The notes beneath the pieces were generated by a model that did not search any database, was not told the DNA's origin, and worked only from the letters and a program-made list of their open reading frames with translations. The translations under genes and the position numbers were made by a program. From NCBI GenBank assembly GCA_051985675.1, contig JBPYFJ010000112.1, forward strand, positions 62,001 through 126,000: 64,000 nucleotides of DNA, given 5' to 3'. The stretch is from JAFAXD01 sp051985675. GTDB lineage: Bacteria; Pseudomonadota; Alphaproteobacteria; Rhizobiales; Xanthobacteraceae. Shown here piece by piece: positions 16,539 to 24,872 of this stretch; within the stretch, counting starts at the first letter, position 1, and each line of letters starts with the position of its first letter.

Positions 16539-18164
16539 TCAGGACATCCGCAGCCCGAGTGCGCGCTCGACGATCGTGCGCGCCGATTGGGTATCGTCGC
16601 ATGAGCGTCCACGCCAGACAACGTGCTGATCCGGGCGCACCAGGACGAGGCCGCGGCCGTAAACCCGCTCAAGTTCCGGTTGATCGAGACGCAGCACCGA
16701 CAGCGGCATCTTGTGCTGCGCTGCCTCCGCCAACAGCTCAGCGCTCGGCGGAACCCTGCAGCTGATCAGCGTGAACCACGGCCCGAGCCGATCGTAGATC
16801 GGTGTGCCGTCCCCAAGAACGACACTCGGCAGGCGCACGCCCGGCACGGTTGACGGCCGGTAGTCGAGCGCGGTCCCGGGAATGTCCGCGCCTGGCTCAC
16901 CGCATACGATTGGCGAATCCGGGTATGCGTAGCCAAGTTCGATCCCGAAACTCTCATTCTCCGCGTTACCGAGGGCTGCGATGCGGCGGCCGGCCTGCGC
17001 CCGCACCGCGTCGCCGGCGGAGCCCAGCGCGGTGAGATCATCGCGCAGCACCTGAGCAATCTCGCCGCGGACCTTCGTATGCCGTCCGGACGCCTCGCAA
17101 TTCCGCAGCCCCACCGGGCGACGCTCGATGTCGTAGGAGAGGAGCAGATCGGGCGATCCAAAGCCGTGCAAAACGGCAGCGAGCTTCCAGCCGAGATCGC
17201 AGGCGTCGCCAATGCCGGTGTTCATCCCGTAACCGCCGGTCGGGATGTATTGATGAGCGGCGTCGCCAGCCAAAAACACGCGGCGATCCTGATAAGCCCG
17301 CGCCACCAACAAATGCGATGCCCAACGATTTGCAACAAGGATCTCATAGTCGAAATCGCGGCCGGCGAAGGCCCGCAGCAGCGCGTCCGGATCAACCGCC
17401 GCCGGGGGGACATCGTCCGGCCAGCGCGTTTGCAATGTCCAGATATCGCGATCGTTCTGCGCGATCAGCGTTCCCTTGAGCGACTGGTAATGCCAAGCGA
17501 TCCCCCACGGAGCGAGCACATCGCGGGCGTCGGATTGAAAATGCGTCATGAAGCGCTGCTGCACCGACGCCTGCCCCTCAAGCCCGATACCAAGGCAACG
17601 ACGCACGTCGCTCGTGCCGCCATCGCAGCCGACCAGGTAGTCACAGCGCACATGCTGCGGGGCGCCGTCGGCCGGGAGAAGCGTCACCGTCACCCCGCCG
17701 GCATCCTGCGACAGATCGGCAAACCCCACGTTCCACCGGGAATCGACCAAGGACTCGGCGCGGATAGCGCGCGCCAGCACCGGCTCGATTTCAACCTGGG
17801 AGACGCGCATCGGCGCCTCGCCCGGCATGGTGCCGTCGTTGGTGTCGCGGATCAGTCGACGCCATTGCGTCACGCTCGGATAGCGGAAGCGATAGAGTTC
17901 ATAGCCGGACAGACCGGTGATCCAGGACACGTCGAAATTGTTGGACTCCGGGATCGCCACCGCACGCAACGCATCGGCAAGCCCAAGCCGGCGCAACAAC
18001 TCCATGGTGCGCGCGTTGGTGATGTCCATCTTGGGATGGCGCGTGGTCGTGGGATTGCGCTCGACCAGCAGCGTCCGGATCCCGCGCCGCGCCAGGTCGC
18101 GCGCGAGGGTCATGCCGACCGGGCCGCCACCCGCAATGATCACCGGAACATGCTGCATGTTCAA
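16539..18164 (-). CDS. FAD-dependent aromatic hydroxylase (PheA/TfdB family)
   Basis: A 541-residue flavoprotein monooxygenase. The FAD ADP-binding loop is IIAGGGPVGMTLARDL. The DG motif region is YLVGCDGGTSDVRR, and the second FAD motif is VFLAGDAAHQYIPTGGYGMN. A thioredoxin-like C-terminal domain of the PheA/TfdB/MhpA type follows. Such enzymes hydroxylate phenolic or phenylpropanoid rings with NAD(P)H and oxygen, producing diols for ring cleavage. An extradiol dioxygenase lies 1.4 kb downstream on the same strand. The exact substrate is unknown. Confidence 0.88.
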   Translation of the reverse strand: MNMQHVPVIIAGGGPVGMTLARDLARRGIRTLLVERNPTTTRHPKMDITNARTMELLRRLGLADALRAVAIPESNNFDVSWITGLSGYELYRFRYPSVTQWRRLIRDTNDGTMPGEAPMRVSQVEIEPVLARAIRAESLVDSRWNVGFADLSQDAGGVTVTLLPADGAPQHVRCDYLVGCDGGTSDVRRCLGIGLEGQASVQQRFMTHFQSDARDVLAPWGIAWHYQSLKGTLIAQNDRDIWTLQTRWPDDVPPAAVDPDALLRAFAGRDFDYEILVANRWASHLLVARAYQDRRVFLAGDAAHQYIPTGGYGMNTGIGDACDLGWKLAAVLHGFGSPDLLLSYDIERRPVGLRNCEASGRHTKVRGEIAQVLRDDLTALGSAGDAVRAQAGRRIAALGNAENESFGIELGYAYPDSPIVCGEPGADIPGTALDYRPSTVPGVRLPSVVLGDGTPIYDRLGPWFTLISCRVPPSAELLAEAAQHKMPLSVLRLDQPELERVYGRGLVLVRPDQHVVWRGRSCDDTQSARTIVERALGLRMS

Positions 18165-18252
18165 AATCTATACCGCCCGCGCCCGATCGACACTCACCTG
18201 TATCGCCTGTGGCACACTCAGCGTCTGGGCGCGCTGATTCGCGGGGAACTCA

Positions 18253-19425
18253 ATGGCATGGCATTTCGGTGCGATGGGGCCACTACTTATCGCAGCCGCC
18301 TTATCGGGGTTGGCGCCGGCAATCGGAATTGAGCCGGCGCACGACGCGACGGCGCAGCCGGTCTCCGACGCGAAATCCGACTACCTCCGCAAGCTCGCGG
18401 CCTATCAGGCCGCGCGGCAGGCTTTTGAGGAACTCTCCGCGCCCTATTGGGATGAGGTCCGGGAGAAGCGCCGGTTGCGCAACGCCAAACGTCGCAACGG
18501 CGAGACGATTGCGGCGCAGGACTACGTGCTGACGCAACCTCCGCTCTACAGCGGGCCACCGCGACCGGTGCCGCCGCCCGAAGTACGCGAGGGACTGCCG
18601 CGCCCGCCGGCCCTGCCGATCATCGCCGATTTCCTGCGGCACGCGCTTGAGCAATATCGGTTCGTGCCGACCAGGCCCGCAGGCGACATCGATTTCAAGC
18701 AGGCCTACGCCAAAATCGCACGTGCGGCCGGGCTGACGCGCGAGCAGGCGGTTCGCATCTATGCGTTCGAGGTCGGCGGCAACGGCCAATACGACACCCA
18801 AGCCGGTCTCGAGGATGATCGGCCGGGAGCGCACGCGATCTCGACCGCGCTCGGCTACAATCAGCTGCTGAACACCAACAGCGTCGAGATCATGGCCGAG
18901 CAGGGCGAGCGGTTCGGCGTCGTGCTCAAGGACAAACTCGCCACACTCGCCGGCGCCGTCCGAACGGCCTTCATCAGAAAGATCGAGGTCGTGCGCGAGA
19001 TGACGGTGTTCTGCCGCAGCGTCCCCGACCAGTGGAACGAGCATGAGCGCCTCGGCAACACTGCGAACGGCCTCGCGGTGCATGCAATGAATCTCGATAT
19101 CGACGTCGGACCTTTGTTGCAGACCCAGAAGCTTCTCGACTCGGTCGTTTTCGCCCGCCGCAAGGGCTACGGGAGGCAGTTGACCGCGGCCGAGCTCGAA
19201 ATGATGAACCTGACCGGCGATGGCAACGGCTACGACATGGTCACCATCCCGGAGGACATGCGAGCACAGATCCCGACCTCGAACTTCTTTCTTCGCAACG
19301 GCTACGAGCGCAACCCCGTAGCCATCCGCAACAACACGGTTGCCAAGCTGCTGGCTGCGACCAATTCCATCATGGACAAGGGCATCATGCTGCAAGGTGC
19401 GAAGGACCTGGCGGGCGCGTTCTGA
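18253..19425 (+). CDS. Exported protein of unknown function, possible lysozyme-like fold
   Basis: A 390-residue protein with an N-terminal hydrophobic segment (GPLLIAAALSGLAPAIG) that looks like a signal peptide, then a proline-rich linker (around residues 95-118). The C-terminal two thirds contains TREQAVRIYAFEVGGNGQYD and ISTALGYNQLLNTNSVEI. A glutamate after a helix, followed by a glycine-rich stretch and an ALGYNQLL-type segment, recalls lytic transglycosylases, but the similarity is weak and this is inference. No other family was recognised. It lies between the divergent FAD hydroxylase and the convergent ExoD gene. Confidence 0.55.
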   Translation: MAWHFGAMGPLLIAAALSGLAPAIGIEPAHDATAQPVSDAKSDYLRKLAAYQAARQAFEELSAPYWDEVREKRRLRNAKRRNGETIAAQDYVLTQPPLYSGPPRPVPPPEVREGLPRPPALPIIADFLRHALEQYRFVPTRPAGDIDFKQAYAKIARAAGLTREQAVRIYAFEVGGNGQYDTQAGLEDDRPGAHAISTALGYNQLLNTNSVEIMAEQGERFGVVLKDKLATLAGAVRTAFIRKIEVVREMTVFCRSVPDQWNEHERLGNTANGLAVHAMNLDIDVGPLLQTQKLLDSVVFARRKGYGRQLTAAELEMMNLTGDGNGYDMVTIPEDMRAQIPTSNFFLRNGYERNPVAIRNNTVAKLLAATNSIMDKGIMLQGAKDLAGAF

Positions 19426-19467
19426 CGGGCGCATGCGAAGGGCCGTGTTCGTGGGTGCGGCGCGTGG

Positions 19468-20139
19468 TCAGATGAAGCGGAGAAGCCATTCCGCGCCGTC
19501 GACGAGGCCGAGCACCGCGGCGAACGCGAGCACCAACAAGAGAACTGCCGCCACCAGCGCGATCGACAGCAGGAGCCCGTCCTGCTCGGTATCGGCAAGC
19601 GCAATCAACGTGATGATCGCGGCGGGCGGAATATTTGACAGCGGCAGCGGAAAAGTCAGCAGGATCACGGTCAACAGCAGAACCACCACGCCGGTAATAC
19701 GCAGCATGCCGTGCACGTATGTCGGCCAGCGTGGGCGCACCGCCGTTTCGAGGCGGGTAAGCGTCGGAATTGCGTGCTGTTCCAGTGCCCGAAGATAGCT
19801 CGACGGGAGCGGGCGGTTCATGAGGCTGCTGGGAAGGATCGGGGTGTGGTAGCCCAAAATGATCTGCACCGCGAGGACCGCGATCAGCAGGCCGGCCGGG
19901 ATCGAGACCACCGGAACCATGGCGAGCACCGCGAGGAACAGCAGGATGGCTCCAAACGATCGATGTGGCAGACTTCCGATCAGCCAACGCAACGTGAACT
20001 CGTCGCGCGGCGCCTCGTCGATCAAGGCGCGCAATACCTCGGAGGTGTGGACGCCTGCGGTGTGATTGGTCGGCGTCTGGGACTGTTCGGAACTCAGCAT
20101 GCGGATCTTGATTTGGGTCGGGCGCCAGGGGCGCGTCAT
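19468..20139 (-). CDS. exoD: ExoD family membrane protein
   Basis: A 223-residue protein matching the exopolysaccharide synthesis ExoD family. It has a short cytoplasmic N-terminus with ALIDEAPRDEFTLRWLIGSL, then hydrophobic segments (about residues 62-90, 145-165, 167-185 and 188-210). ExoD in Sinorhizobium affects exopolysaccharide and alkali tolerance by an unclear route. A second possible start (MLSSEQ) lies 13 codons inside. It is divergent from the epimerase gene. Confidence 0.85.
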   Translation of the reverse strand: MTRPWRPTQIKIRMLSSEQSQTPTNHTAGVHTSEVLRALIDEAPRDEFTLRWLIGSLPHRSFGAILLFLAVLAMVPVVSIPAGLLIAVLAVQIILGYHTPILPSSLMNRPLPSSYLRALEQHAIPTLTRLETAVRPRWPTYVHGMLRITGVVVLLLTVILLTFPLPLSNIPPAAIITLIALADTEQDGLLLSIALVAAVLLLVLAFAAVLGLVDGAEWLLRFI

Positions 20140-20253
20140 CCTGCCAGATGCAGGTTTCGCGGTTCTTTCCGGTCTAGCCCGTTGGGACGGGGGTGGTCAC
20201 GATGGCAGCCGTGGTAGCATAGGTGCCGGTCTATTCGCAGGGCTTTGCGTCGC

Positions 20254-21186
20254 ATGAACAAGCCGCTCGTCGCCCTTACCGGCGGCACGGGATTTATCGG
20301 GCAACAGCTGCTGCGCGACCTTGGCCAGCGCGGCTTTCGGCTGCGTGTATTGCTCCGCCGGCCTACCAACATACCCCTCGATTGCGCGAGCGCCGTCGTC
20401 GGCGATCTGATGCGACCGCAGAACATGTCGGCGGCGCTGGCCGACGTCGATGCCGTCATTCACACGGCTGGTCCCTCGCACGTGATGTCCGGCCTGCCGG
20501 AGGACGACCACCGCCTGCTCGGGACCGAAGCAACGATCGGTTTGGCGCGCGCTGCCCGGCACGCCGGCGTGCGGCGCTTCGTGTTTCTGTCCTCGGTGCG
20601 GGCGCAATCCGGCGCGACGGCGCCCGACGTTCTGACCGAGACCATGGCCCCGCACCCGACTGACGCTTATGGTCGCTCAAAACTCGCGGCGGAGCACGGT
20701 CTAGCCGAGCTCGAGCTTGATTGGGTGGCGCTGCGTCTGGTGACGGTTTACGGCCCGGGCATGACCGGCAACCTCGCGCAGCTCATGCGACTGGCACGCC
20801 TGCCCTACCCGCTGCCCCTGGGTGGGCTCAAGGCGAGGCGCTCGCTGCTCTCGCTCGACAATTTGGCGAGCGCGGTGGCGCACGTCCTGGGTACGCCGGA
20901 CCGATTGCGGCGCCCCCTGATCGTGGCCGATCCAGCGCCGCTGACGCTCTCGCAAATGCTCGCGGCCATGCGGCGAGGGCTCGGGCGCCAGCCAGGCCTG
21001 GTCCCGGTACCCGCACCGCTGCTCCGGTTCGCGCTCAAGACCGCCGGACATGCCGACAGCTGGCCGTTCGTGACCGGCTCGCTCGTTGCGAACCCGGCCG
21101 CCCTCATGGGGCTGGGCTGGACGCCCAAGGTTACGACCGATGAGGGGCTGGAACAGCTGATGCGTTCGACACCACAAATTGCCTGA
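20254..21186 (+). CDS. NAD-dependent epimerase/dehydratase (extended SDR)
   Basis: A 310-residue extended short-chain dehydrogenase with the N-terminal TGGTGFIGQQLLRDL cofactor loop, VIHTAG, the FLSSVRAQSG segment carrying the active-site serine, and the YGRSKLAAE catalytic Tyr-Lys pair. The substrate is probably a nucleotide sugar, polyisoprenoid or related compound, but it cannot be fixed from sequence. A TTG start nine bases upstream is also open. The ATG at 20254 was chosen because MNKPLVALTGG is a normal start of the fold. Confidence 0.87.
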   Translation: MNKPLVALTGGTGFIGQQLLRDLGQRGFRLRVLLRRPTNIPLDCASAVVGDLMRPQNMSAALADVDAVIHTAGPSHVMSGLPEDDHRLLGTEATIGLARAARHAGVRRFVFLSSVRAQSGATAPDVLTETMAPHPTDAYGRSKLAAEHGLAELELDWVALRLVTVYGPGMTGNLAQLMRLARLPYPLPLGGLKARRSLLSLDNLASAVAHVLGTPDRLRRPLIVADPAPLTLSQMLAAMRRGLGRQPGLVPVPAPLLRFALKTAGHADSWPFVTGSLVANPAALMGLGWTPKVTTDEGLEQLMRSTPQIA

Positions 21187-21194
21187 AAGCCGCC

Positions 21195-21656
21195 TCACGC
21201 CGGCATGATGAGAGCCCAGGCAAACACCCCGCCGGCCCACAGGCCGATCACGGTATGGCCCCACTCCAGCAAACCCCAGTCGCGCATGAGCTCGCGCAGC
21301 GTCAAGGCGGAGCCGCCCTGCTCGAGCGTGAAGAGCCAGATGTTCACCGGCAAGATCACGAAATACGCGTAAGCCCAGGTCGCGAGCATGATAGTCCCAC
21401 CGATGATCCATCGCACGTCGCTGGTGCGCGCGTAGTCGGCGTAGGCCAAAACCGACGAGACAATTGCCAGCGCCGACAACATGACAAAGCCGCGCCGGTT
21501 GCTGGGCGTCCACTCGCGGAGCATCGCGCGCGCATTGAGCATGAGCCGGGCGGGTTGCTCCACCACGTTGATGTACAGCGCCGCACCCACGAATGCGCAC
21601 GCTGCCGCGAATGCCAAGACGCCAAGCTGCATGGAGATACTCCAGCGCGAGCCCAA
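21195..21656 (-). CDS. DUF1772-like membrane protein
   Basis: A 153-residue protein with four hydrophobic segments (about residues 8-28, 57-74, 83-104 and 128-150). The segment ALYINVVEQPARLML, followed by REWTPSNRRGFVM, matches the DUF1772 (anthrone oxygenase-like) family. The function is unknown. It is convergent with the epimerase gene, eight bases away. An alternative start at the ATG eight codons inside is possible. Confidence 0.7.
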   Translation of the reverse strand: MGSRWSISMQLGVLAFAAACAFVGAALYINVVEQPARLMLNARAMLREWTPSNRRGFVMLSALAIVSSVLAYADYARTSDVRWIIGGTIMLATWAYAYFVILPVNIWLFTLEQGGSALTLRELMRDWGLLEWGHTVIGLWAGGVFAWALIMPA

Positions 21657-21860
21657 TGCTCACGCCGGGATGCTACGCGAGCAGGGCGTACAAGTCATGC
21701 TCTGCACGATCGCAAAGAGTTTGATGATCCCGGTGGCTTCGGGGCCTTGCTGCCGTCACATGAGCCCCATAAAATTCAACCTCGGGCCAAGGGGATATCT
21801 GCGTTGTCGATGAACAAAAGTCGTCAACGACTCCATCGAAAACGCGCCTAGGAGGCGACT

Positions 21861-22433
21861 ATGGGTTTGATGGATGTTCTCAACGGCATGCAAAATGGCC
21901 CGCGTGGCCAACGCCAGCCGACGAGCAGCAGCGGTGGTGGCATGTCGCCACTGACGATGGCGCTGATCGGATTGCTGGCCTTCAAGGCGCTCAGGCACCT
22001 TACCGGATCCCAGCAATCCGCCCCCGCCGGGCGCGCGGCGGGGCCAGCAACGTCACCGGGCGGTGGTCCTGGTGCCGCCCCGGGTGGCAACCTCTCCGAC
22101 ATCCTGAAAGGCGGCCTTGGCGGTCTCCTGCCCGGAGGTGCCGCCGGCAGCGTTCTGAGCGGCGGGCTTGGCGACATTCTCAAGCAGCTTGAACAGAGCG
22201 GTCACGGCGACATCGCGAACTCGTGGGTCGGAACCGGCCCGAACAAACAGATCTCGCCGGCCGATCTCGAGCGATCCCTCGGCTCCGCGAAAATCAACAC
22301 GCTCGCCGAGCAAGCCGGATTGTCCAAAGTTGATCTACTATCCGGCTTAAGCGATCAGTTGCCCGAGCTCGTCGACCAGCTCACGCCGCAGGGGCGGTTG
22401 CCGACCGAGGCTGAAGCCTCGCGCTGGGTCTAA
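21861..22433 (+). CDS. YidB/DUF937 family protein
   Basis: A 190-residue protein preceded by a strong GGAGG ribosome binding site. The N-terminal half is glycine/serine rich (MGLMDVLNGMQNGPRG, then repeated GGLGG-type sequence). The C-terminal half holds the conserved YidB block ILKQLEQSGHGDIANSWVG, TGPNKQISPADLERSLGS and LAEQAGLSKVDLLSGLSDQL. The family is widespread but not characterised. It is followed 16 bases later by a GlsB-type gene, so the two are likely one operon. Confidence 0.88.
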   Translation: MGLMDVLNGMQNGPRGQRQPTSSSGGGMSPLTMALIGLLAFKALRHLTGSQQSAPAGRAAGPATSPGGGPGAAPGGNLSDILKGGLGGLLPGGAAGSVLSGGLGDILKQLEQSGHGDIANSWVGTGPNKQISPADLERSLGSAKINTLAEQAGLSKVDLLSGLSDQLPELVDQLTPQGRLPTEAEASRWV

Positions 22434-22449
22434 CGGCAAGGAGCCCGCC

Positions 22450-22734
22450 ATGATCGGCAGCATCATTTGGATCATCATCGTGGGTTTTGTCGCAGGCCTG
22501 GTGGCACGCTGGCTTGCGCCCGGTCCCAACAATCCGCAGGGTTTTATCCTGACGACGGTGCTCGGCATCGTCGGGGCATTCCTGGCGACGTGGATCGGCC
22601 AGGCCATCGGCTGGTACCGGCCCGATCAGGGCGCCGGCTTCATCGCAGCCATTGTCGGAGCGGTCGTGGTGCTGTTCATCTGGCACCGGCTGGTGGCCGC
22701 GCACGTGATCGGCGACCCAGGGACCAAAACCTAA
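22450..22734 (+). CDS. GlsB/YeaQ/YmgE family stress-response membrane protein
   Basis: A 94-residue membrane protein with three hydrophobic helices (about residues 2-20, 31-50 and 61-82). Conserved glycines in GFVAGLVARWLAPGP and TTVLGIVGAFLATWIGQ are typical of the transglycosylase-associated (Transgly_assoc) family. Members are induced by general or envelope stress, and their action is unknown. It follows the YidB-like gene closely with its own GGAGCCCGCC leader. Confidence 0.9.
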   Translation: MIGSIIWIIIVGFVAGLVARWLAPGPNNPQGFILTTVLGIVGAFLATWIGQAIGWYRPDQGAGFIAAIVGAVVVLFIWHRLVAAHVIGDPGTKT

Positions 22735-22752
22735 CGGACTGCATCTGCGGCC

Positions 22753-22877
22753 CCATGGATGCCTCTCGCTCGGAATTGGGCATCCATGGTCGACGCGAGG
22801 AAAAAACGAAGCTTCGTCCGTATATTGTCATGGATGCCCAGAACCGTCGAAAATGGGCATCCATGAGGGCATCCATG
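22753..22877. repeat. Cluster of CATGGATGCC palindromes
   Basis: Two hairpins and a half-copy lie between the convergent GlsB and peptidoglycan-binding genes. Arms CCATGGATGCC (22753-22763) and GGGCATCCATGG (22778-22789) form the first, and TCATGGATGCCCA (22828-22840) with TGGGCATCCATGA (22854-22866) form the second. A further GGGCATCCATG follows at 22867-22877. They may act as bidirectional terminators and look like members of a repeat family. Confidence 0.7.
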
Positions 22878-22926
22878 CGCGCGCGGCGCGGCCCCCGGCG
22901 GCCCCGACCCGACCCGATCGCGGCGG

Positions 22927-23418
22927 CTAGCCAACAACGAATTGGAGCCCGACCTGGGCTTCCAACGTGGCGCTCGCCGCATGCAGCGAGACCGACCAAG
23001 TCGCGTCGCCGACGACCCCGTCGGCCGGCACGCCACCCCACGCCTGGAAAGCCTCGACCGAAGCTTTGGTGTGCGGCCCGAACGAGCCGTCCGGGCCGGG
23101 ACCCGTGTTCCACGCGCCGGGCGCGCCGTTGGCGAGGACCTGCTGCAGGTTCTTCACGACATTGCCGCTGGCCCCCTGTTCGAGGGTCGGCATCGGACCG
23201 CCATCGGGCAGCGCAGCCCAGGTCAGCGGACCAACCGTGCCATCCATGACAAGGCCGGCACCTTGCTGGAACTGCTTGACCGCATCTTCTGTCTTGGAAC
23301 CGAATTGACCATCAACAACAATATCGAGATCAGGCGTGCGCCGTAACGCGCGCTGCAGCCGCCGAACCGCGTCGCCGGTCGCACCCGGAGAAATCGTAGG
23401 CTGTCCAGGATTGGGCAT
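22927..23418 (-). CDS. Peptidoglycan-binding domain protein
   Basis: A protein of about 163 residues with two PG_binding_1 repeats. The first runs GDAVRRLQRALRR to DGTVGPLTWAAL. The second runs GNVVKNLQQVLANG to DGVVGDATWSVSL. No signal peptide or catalytic domain is seen, so this is a stand-alone binding module of unknown role. ATGs at 23424 and 23418 are six bases apart, and the second has better spacing from the GGGG upstream. An open extension to 23460 is less likely. Confidence 0.8.
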   Translation of the reverse strand: MPNPGQPTISPGATGDAVRRLQRALRRTPDLDIVVDGQFGSKTEDAVKQFQQGAGLVMDGTVGPLTWAALPDGGPMPTLEQGASGNVVKNLQQVLANGAPGAWNTGPGPDGSFGPHTKASVEAFQAWGGVPADGVVGDATWSVSLHAASATLEAQVGLQFVVG

Positions 23419-23517
23419 GTGCATCCCCGTTGTGTAAGGATGGAGCGCAACAAGCCCCAACCTACGTCAGATCTGGTGTCCGCGAAGTGACACGGTTCAC
23501 AGGGTCCGAGGAACCCG

Positions 23518-24852
23518 TTACCTTCCGCCAGCGACCGAACCTATGCACGCGCGATCAACCACATCAATGAGTTGTTGAGGTGGCGTCTGTCCTTCGAGCA
23601 CCGCCTTGCAGTGATCAGCAATATCGTCAGCAACGGCTCCGACCAGGTGAAAAGCCTTGGTCTTGAGTGCGGTTTCGTTGAAGGGACGCAGTGGATCACC
23701 CGGAATATGCGTGATGAGCCTTTGGTGCTCAGCATTTGCCGTGCGTACGCGCACGCTCGCTGACCATTGCTGCGGAAAGGCGTCCAGCAAGCTTTCATCC
23801 GCGCGAACCGTGATCTTGTTCATCAATCGCAACACATCGATCGGCGGCTCGCCAAACTGTGCCACGTCGAATGCAAGATTCGGTGCGAGCAGCGCGATGG
23901 CCATCTGGTAGGGCTGGCTGGTCAGTCGCGCCAACCGGCCTCCGACAATGCCGTGATCGATCATCTTTAGAAAAGGCGGCGGCACCGACGCTTCGATCAA
24001 CGTGATGTCGGCTGGCACAACACCGCCATCAACAATCTCGCGCAGCGCCTGCGCTGCCGCCATGGTCTGACGCGCCGCACACCAGGGCTTGAACGAGACT
24101 TCGTTCAGTTTGGGGCTTGCGCCGAGATTGTCGCTGAGCGACGCCGGATTGGGGGTAATGCCAAACACGGTACCAAAGAAGCTGCCCTCCAGGATATTCA
24201 GGTCCGAGGTAAACCCGGTACGCGCAGCCCGCACCGCCAGAAGGCCGTTGCGCGCCGCGCTGCCGGCGGCAAACCAGCGCGCTGCCGATGACGCGTTGTG
24301 GTGCCCCACGCCGGGCGCGGCCAGAGTAAGCGCCAGTGCCAGTGCTTGGGCAGCCTCGTTCGGATCGAGGTCAAACAACCGCGCCGCGGCCGCCGCGATG
24401 CCAAACGGCGCGGCCAGGTAGCTCGGCCAGATCCCGCGATAGAGGATGGTGGGACCGTCAAGCGCAAGACCAAGACGTATCATCGCCTCGTAACCGGCAA
24501 CGATTGCCTCGCATAGGACGGCCGGCTTGCTCGCCAACACCGCCGCGAGGGTGAGCGTGCCCGGAATGACGATCGCGCCCGGCGTGATCATCGATGCGAG
24601 ATGAATATCGTCGACCTCGCTCAGCCGGGTGAGCGCGCAGTTGACCAGGATGTCGAGAGCGGGTTCGGCGGGCGTTCGCCTGTTGTCGGTGTGGAACCGC
24701 CGAAGATGCCGCGCCTCCTCCGTGCCGGCGGTGGCGATCCAGGCCACCAGGGTATCGACGATGTGGAGCTCAAGCCGAGCACGGAGCGGCTCCGATATGC
24801 AGCCGCGGATGCCATGCGAAACAAAGGCACCAAGTTCTTCCAGTGGCGCCAT
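23518..24852 (-). CDS. MmgE/PrpD family protein
   Basis: A 444-residue protein of the MmgE/PrpD fold, which includes 2-methylcitrate dehydratase, cis-aconitate decarboxylase and other enzymes of short dicarboxylates or tricarboxylates. Typical segments are VDTLVAWIA, LAAVLASKPAVLCEAIVAGYE, GIAAAAARLFDLDPNEAAQALALALTL (read in two parts) and FKPWCAARQTMAAAQALREI. The substrate is unknown. It follows hyuB on the same strand with a 20-bp gap, so it is probably part of the hyuA-hyuB operon. Confidence 0.85.
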   Translation of the reverse strand: MAPLEELGAFVSHGIRGCISEPLRARLELHIVDTLVAWIATAGTEEARHLRRFHTDNRRTPAEPALDILVNCALTRLSEVDDIHLASMITPGAIVIPGTLTLAAVLASKPAVLCEAIVAGYEAMIRLGLALDGPTILYRGIWPSYLAAPFGIAAAAARLFDLDPNEAAQALALALTLAAPGVGHHNASSAARWFAAGSAARNGLLAVRAARTGFTSDLNILEGSFFGTVFGITPNPASLSDNLGASPKLNEVSFKPWCAARQTMAAAQALREIVDGGVVPADITLIEASVPPPFLKMIDHGIVGGRLARLTSQPYQMAIALLAPNLAFDVAQFGEPPIDVLRLMNKITVRADESLLDAFPQQWSASVRVRTANAEHQRLITHIPGDPLRPFNETALKTKAFHLVGAVADDIADHCKAVLEGQTPPQQLIDVVDRACIGSVAGGR

Positions 24853-24872
24853 GACGCGTCGCCTTCGACAGC

